Source of the DNA: Parabacteroides chongii
GTDB lineage: Bacteria; Bacteroidota; Bacteroidia; Bacteroidales; Tannerellaceae
DNA: 64,000 bases
Direction: 5' to 3'
Assembly (NCBI RefSeq): GCF_029581355.1
Contig: NZ_CP120849.1
Span: 3,194,501-3,258,500, forward strand
The position numbers and the translations under genes are program-made. Each line of letters begins with the position of its first letter. The first letter of the stretch is position 1. Below, in pieces: positions 60,801-64,000 of this stretch. The notes under the pieces were generated by a model, which was given only the letters and a program-made list of their open reading frames with translations, had not been told where the DNA came from and made no database searches.

Positions 60801-61933
60801 AAATATCTGCAAGTATACGATTCGAATGACTCCAAATTATATGTTCCAGGTTCCAACTCAAATACGATTTGATTATTGATATCAGCCATCCTTTGTTTAG
60901 TGTTAACATCTCCCTCTGTCAATAATTCGTCGAAATAAAAATATACCTTGGCTTTCATCGGACAAACCAGCTTAGCACCCAAAAAACCAGAACGATTTAT
61001 CCCAAAATCAAATATGTAAAACTCTCCGGTTTTTAATGGATAACTTTTTTGGGAGGAGAAAGGTTTGTTGATTATATGTCTAACATCTGTAATAATTTCT
61101 TGTATTTCTTGTGAAGGAGGTGGTGTTTCTAATTCTGATTCTTTATAACCTTTCAGCTTTTTTCCTATATTTACAAGAGACCTGTCTTTATAATATTTTT
61201 CGGGTTGTACCTTTTTAACAGTACCGGACAGATAAACTGATACGGGATTTTGTTTTAGAAAATCAGGTAATAATACATTTCGAGGCAATAGATTGATTGA
61301 TAAAGAACTTGAAAGTTCTAACTTCTTGAGAGGTATGTATGTAGAATAACGCCATTTATCATATCCCTCTTTCATTCGATAATATTCAGTAAAAGGGCGT
61401 TGGAAACTATAACGTTCTACTTTTTGTAGTCTTTCTTCAAGTTGAAAAGCCTCAAAAGAGGAGGCATTTCCTGTCGCCAAAACCACCTTGCCATCAATGT
61501 TAACTTCCGATAATAGGAATGAGGGCTGATCGAGCGTATAATATGTATTAATGTTATATCCTGCGACTTCGATTGCCACAATGTTGTTTCCTGTTTTAAT
61601 GTGATCTCCTAAGTCATACTCATCTACCCGGAAATATCCATGTGCAGTACGTGCTGGTCCGGAACCAACGAACTCTCCATTGATGAAAAGCCGATAAAGA
61701 GTAGAAGCTGTAATTTTGAGAGTGGCTTTTTGTCCTTTTTCTGCATGAAAAGAACCACGAAACCCCAAGTTTAGATTCATTTCTTTTTCTCGACCCGCTA
61801 CCCATACCGGTAAAGCTTTTTGTATGAGAGTGCTTTCGGATTTATTTTTCAGTCTTTGACTGAAAGTAGAGGATACGGTTAACTGTAATACCAATATAGA
61901 TACCAATATAACATAAAGTCTTTTTTTATTCAT
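57803..61933 (-). CDS. Fusion of GH78-like alpha-L-rhamnosidase and GH29-like alpha-L-fucosidase
   Basis: A 1376-residue exported protein (signal peptide ending SSTFSQ). Residues about 30-820 follow the bacterial rhamnosidase layout: beta domains with 'STLYRLFINGEFVGSGPARTAHGY', then an (alpha/alpha)6 barrel with the GH78 triad spacing in DCPSRERAGWLCD (Asp435, Glu440, Asp447). Residues about 830-1376 are GH29: 'RVMFVHYGPAAWQGREYDNF', 'AKHCGGFCWWQTETSDYG' and nucleophile candidate Asp998 in EVWFDGN, then a C-terminal beta domain. The protein would remove terminal rhamnose and fucose from a plant or host glycan. The rhamnosidase half is visibly AT-richer than the fucosidase half, suggesting a recent join near 59,450-59,520. 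Confidence 0.85.
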   Translation of the reverse strand: MNKKRLYVILVSILVLQLTVSSTFSQRLKNKSESTLIQKALPVWVAGREKEMNLNLGFRGSFHAEKGQKATLKITASTLYRLFINGEFVGSGPARTAHGYFRVDEYDLGDHIKTGNNIVAIEVAGYNINTYYTLDQPSFLLSEVNIDGKVVLATGNASSFEAFQLEERLQKVERYSFQRPFTEYYRMKEGYDKWRYSTYIPLKKLELSSSLSINLLPRNVLLPDFLKQNPVSVYLSGTVKKVQPEKYYKDRSLVNIGKKLKGYKESELETPPPSQEIQEIITDVRHIINKPFSSQKSYPLKTGEFYIFDFGINRSGFLGAKLVCPMKAKVYFYFDELLTEGDVNTKQRMADINNQIVFELEPGTYNLESFESYTCRYLKIIAVEGDCRIDNVYLREFAYPENKQATFTCNNYKLNAIYNAAKETFRQNAVDVFTDCPSRERAGWLCDSYFAGIMEREFTGHADVAHNFYENYALPEHFEFLPEGMVPMCYPADHNDGIFIPNWSLWFILQVDDYAQNGGDPRLIAQLKPRIEKLLQYFARFENSDGLLENLESWVFIEWSKSSEFVQDVNYPSNMLYVAALKSAARLYNNGKWKQKAEKIRQTILRQSFNGEFFVDNAVRENEQLKVTENTTEVCQYYAFFFDIATPESHPELWKKLTTQFGPNRNDSVTYPKVFRANAFMGNYMRMDLLSRYGLQSQILFEIQDYFFTMADLTGTLWEHMGSYASCNHGFASYIGHVLYRDILGISKIDYRKKVVNIRFSDIVLNHCSGTIPVGGEKIGLKWTRSGNNIEYSLQLPEGYKVKIENESSAQLCERNFQSLSSPIAQRQENKIPLPTEAQLRWHNYERVMFVHYGPAAWQGREYDNFTTPLDRLKIPDLNTDQWCEVARSWGAGMVLFVAKHCGGFCWWQTETSDYGVKEIPWRNGKGDVLKNLSESCKKYGLDLGIYIYPGDDRWGAGIGSGGITQDPSKQEAYNKVFRTQLIEVLTQYGPISEVWFDGNCCIPVKDILDKYASNSVIFQGEQANLRWVGNEDGYAPYPNWYTIKKEDLTSGVSTALHSDVDGDCYAPVEVDVPLLKNKGHKWFWAPGCDTLLMTQEQLMNLYYKSVGRGSVLLLNSTPDTTGVIPHTHAAVYQAFGKEIENRFAHPLKQTAGNGDMLELEFSGPTTVNHCILQEDLSGGQRVLAYQLEGYTEDNQWIPVYKGSSIGNKKIDHFPSLRLKKLRVHFTQSKATPRIKNFSAFHVVSELNDLQDDRLQDNPQVIETWSAKTFNPDRWTEISLDLTPYVNQIGEYEIVFSRLATDYLSNKSSDLEFKDPVLFMYGEKQLSSLALLPKKHTFRITRSQQTLDEFPTTLNVKVKNKGASSIGEITIKRLTY

Positions 61934-62002
61934 GATGCTTAGGCTAGAAGTATTTTTATCGATTTTTTTGTTAAGTAAATCATATTGCTTGTAAGATATG
62001 AC

Positions 62003-64000
62003 TTATTTTTGATATAAAGCCTTCACCAATGCCGGATCGAGCGAAGCAGGCGGATTGAAACGGTTGGATGCCATATATTGCAGGATACTCTGTCGGAGCT
62101 GGCGTGCTGCCGGACGTTTATCCAGGTCTTTTTGAAGGTCTGCACTGCATACCATCAGTTTGCCGTTGCCTACTTTGCCTTCCAGCAAGATTCCCAGTTT
62201 CCGGTTTGTGAACCAGTCGTCTATCAGCTGCACTACCGGACGATAGTCTGCCGGGAAGTCATCCAGTACCATTGCATTGCAGTTGCTTACCAGGTCCCAC
62301 CATTGATAATCGCTGTATCCTTCGGTAGGGAAGGCTGCCAGTGCCGGATGTGCCGGGTCGCAGAGGATTCCCAATGTGTGGGGAGGTTGTTTGTTTGTCC
62401 AGGCGGTATTCCAGAAGATGGAAGAGAAACCGACACGGATATCTCCGCCTTTTTCCGGCAGGATACTTCCAGGAGTTAACAGGAGCAGCACATTTTCGCC
62501 TTTGTCGAGGCGTACCATTGTCTGGTTATCGAGTGTAGAGGTTATATAGGGCAGTTGCTCTACGGCTTCCTGTTTGGCAGGATATACCCAGATATTCCAT
62601 TGGTTCTTGCTGTTTGTCTCTTTCACTTCGACGCTGACGATCAGTTGTGACGGTTCACCGATACCGGAGAGGGCATATTTGATTTCACCAGCCGGGATAC
62701 AGTTGGTTAACGGAAGGTCTTTCGTGAAACTGCCTTGTGCCAGTTCATTGCCGACACGGTCGCTGATCTGCCAGTTGATATGGGCGGCCTGTAAAGGCTT
62801 TTCTCCGAAATGGGCTATTTCGATCGGGACGTTCAATGTCTCATTGTTCAACCAGACCATTTTCGGAAAGCGGATAAGCGGAACTGTATTATTACAGAAT
62901 GTGCTGTATTCTTTGCCTGTTACATATCCTTTTTCATCCCAGAAAGGATCGAGTACGCCAACAAGCGCTGTTCCCTGCCCCGGGAAATCATGCAGGTCGA
63001 GCAGCTGGAAACCGGCAAAGCCCGGAGTACGTAACGCAGCTTCTATATCGGCTTTGTAACAAAGCGTTTGTAACCGGCCGGAAGCATACAGGAATGCATC
63101 GGCGAGGTCGGCCATGTGATGATCTTTCAGTGTTTCGCGGAATATCTCGAAGTTTTTAGCTTTCAGGATTCCGGTGTATTTATCTATTTCTTTTAAGTTC
63201 GGATATACACACCACTGTCCGATCTCATGGCTGACTGTCGGCATATTTTCCCGGATGATATGAGCGAAGTTGTAGTCGGTACGGGGTGGTTGGGCATTGA
63301 TAATGCTGCGCAATCCTTCTCCCCATCCTTGTATACGCGGATCGGGGGCATTCCAGTAGTCTGCATTTTCTACGTAAGGCCATCCTCCAGCACTTGTGTA
63401 GGCACGGCGTAGATCTTTCGATTTCCAGTGGTCGATCAGTTCGGAAAGATATTTTACCTGGTTTGCTCCACCCGGTTCGTTCCCGTAGGCCATCAAGCAG
63501 AAAGAAGGATGGTTGCCGTATTCTTTCAGGATGCGGTCGCTTTCTTCGCGGAACCACTGGTCGGAGTAACCGCCGTCGCCTACGGTTGCCCAACCTGCAC
63601 ATTCGACCTGCAGATAGAATCCCATACTGTCGGCAACGGCGAAGGCTGCTTCGGGAGGACACCAGGAGTGGAAACGGACATGGTTCAGACCGTACGATTT
63701 ACACTGGTTATATATTTTTGTCCAGTAGGCGCGATCTGTAGCGGGATATCCGGTCAGTGGGAATATACAGCATTCCAGGGTTCCCCGGAGGAATACCGGG
63801 TGACCGTTTACTTCGAAACGTGTACCGTTTGCCTTGAACTCGCGGAGGCCGAAAGTACGGTATTGCTCCTCTTTCTTTCCGTCACTCTCTACGACAGCAC
63901 ATAGTGTGTAAAGATTCGGACTGTGTTCCGACCAGAGCAGGGCATCTTCTCCCATAGATAGAGTGATTTCCTGTGTCATCCCGGCTTCGGGGTTGATGGT
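62003..64000 (-). CDS. GH2-family glycoside hydrolase, partial (start beyond window)
   Basis: The frame stays open to the right edge, so this is the C-terminal 665 residues or so of a longer enzyme. It shows the end of the immunoglobulin-like domain ('LWSEHSPNLYTL', 'RTFGLREFKANGTRFEVNG'), then a GH2 TIM barrel with 'GLNHVRFHSWCPPEAAFAVADSMG' and the acid/base segment 'AYGNEPGG'. 'PTVSHEIGQW' holds a candidate nucleophile Glu. A C-terminal sandwich follows. GH2 enzymes include beta-galactosidases, glucuronidases and arabinosidases; the substrate cannot be fixed. It precedes the GH78-GH29 gene by 69 bases in the same operon. Confidence 0.87.
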   Translation of the reverse strand, partial: TINPEAGMTQEITLSMGEDALLWSEHSPNLYTLCAVVESDGKKEEQYRTFGLREFKANGTRFEVNGHPVFLRGTLECCIFPLTGYPATDRAYWTKIYNQCKSYGLNHVRFHSWCPPEAAFAVADSMGFYLQVECAGWATVGDGGYSDQWFREESDRILKEYGNHPSFCLMAYGNEPGGANQVKYLSELIDHWKSKDLRRAYTSAGGWPYVENADYWNAPDPRIQGWGEGLRSIINAQPPRTDYNFAHIIRENMPTVSHEIGQWCVYPNLKEIDKYTGILKAKNFEIFRETLKDHHMADLADAFLYASGRLQTLCYKADIEAALRTPGFAGFQLLDLHDFPGQGTALVGVLDPFWDEKGYVTGKEYSTFCNNTVPLIRFPKMVWLNNETLNVPIEIAHFGEKPLQAAHINWQISDRVGNELAQGSFTKDLPLTNCIPAGEIKYALSGIGEPSQLIVSVEVKETNSKNQWNIWVYPAKQEAVEQLPYITSTLDNQTMVRLDKGENVLLLLTPGSILPEKGGDIRVGFSSIFWNTAWTNKQPPHTLGILCDPAHPALAAFPTEGYSDYQWWDLVSNCNAMVLDDFPADYRPVVQLIDDWFTNRKLGILLEGKVGNGKLMVCSADLQKDLDKRPAARQLRQSILQYMASNRFNPPASLDPALVKALYQK

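Overview
The window looks like the chromosome of a gut Bacteroidales bacterium, most likely Parabacteroides or a close relative. The evidence is the abundance of SusC/SusD, FecR/ECF sigma and NigD-like lipoproteins, BT4734-type VirE_N/VapE and HU-like genes, TamL, DUF4296 and DUF3810 proteins, and many copies of the Bacteroidetes -7 promoter box TAnnTTTG. Species assignment is inference.

Layout. 1-4.1 kb: end of a TonB-dependent receptor, an HMA metal-binding protein, then an ECF sigma factor, a membrane anti-sigma/beta-barrel protein and a NigD-like lipoprotein. 4.1-6.8 kb: thioredoxin, an unknown lipoprotein, a GNAT acetyltransferase and two tRNA-Asp genes. 7.1-13.1 kb: histidine genes hisH-hisA-hisF-hisIE with an FtsE-like ATPase, then lysC and lysA. 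13.3-21.5 kb: second NigD-like lipoprotein, YIP1-family protein, smpB, metH, DUF3810 peptidase-like protein and a thioredoxin-domain lipoprotein. 21.7-29.4 kb: a visibly AT-richer SusC/SusD locus with divergent ECF sigma and FecR genes and a secreted metallophosphoesterase. 29.7-32.8 kb: a two-gene VapE/HU module bounded by 39-bp imperfect terminal inverted repeats, followed by a decayed lipoprotein gene and a RelE-type toxin-antitoxin pair. 34-42.8 kb: housekeeping genes ileS, a TraR/DksA-like gene, lspA, a DUF4296 gene, a TrmH-type methyltransferase and tamL, then tRNA-Arg. 43-49.9 kb: M28 peptidase, HU, and a TolC/NtrC-type regulator/histidine kinase operon behind a sigma-54 promoter. 50-64 kb: a two-gene operon with a PQQ-like propeller lipoprotein and a CxxCH/FGE-domain protein, an AraC regulator, and a converging glycoside hydrolase operon (GH2, a GH78-GH29 fusion, and an unassigned hydrolase-like protein) running off the right edge.

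The most unusual signals are non-coding. Seven intergenic sites carry arrays of dyad-symmetric units at a strict 22-23-bp step. Their sequences differ mostly from site to site, but they share one layout, and outer units are reverse complements around a central dyad. The arrays are near 5.4, 13.1, 21.5, 29.5, 30.5, 45.4 and 55.3 kb and never lie inside an operon. The second is the VapE/HU module, whose terminal repeats are also the 3'-end hairpins of its two divergent genes.
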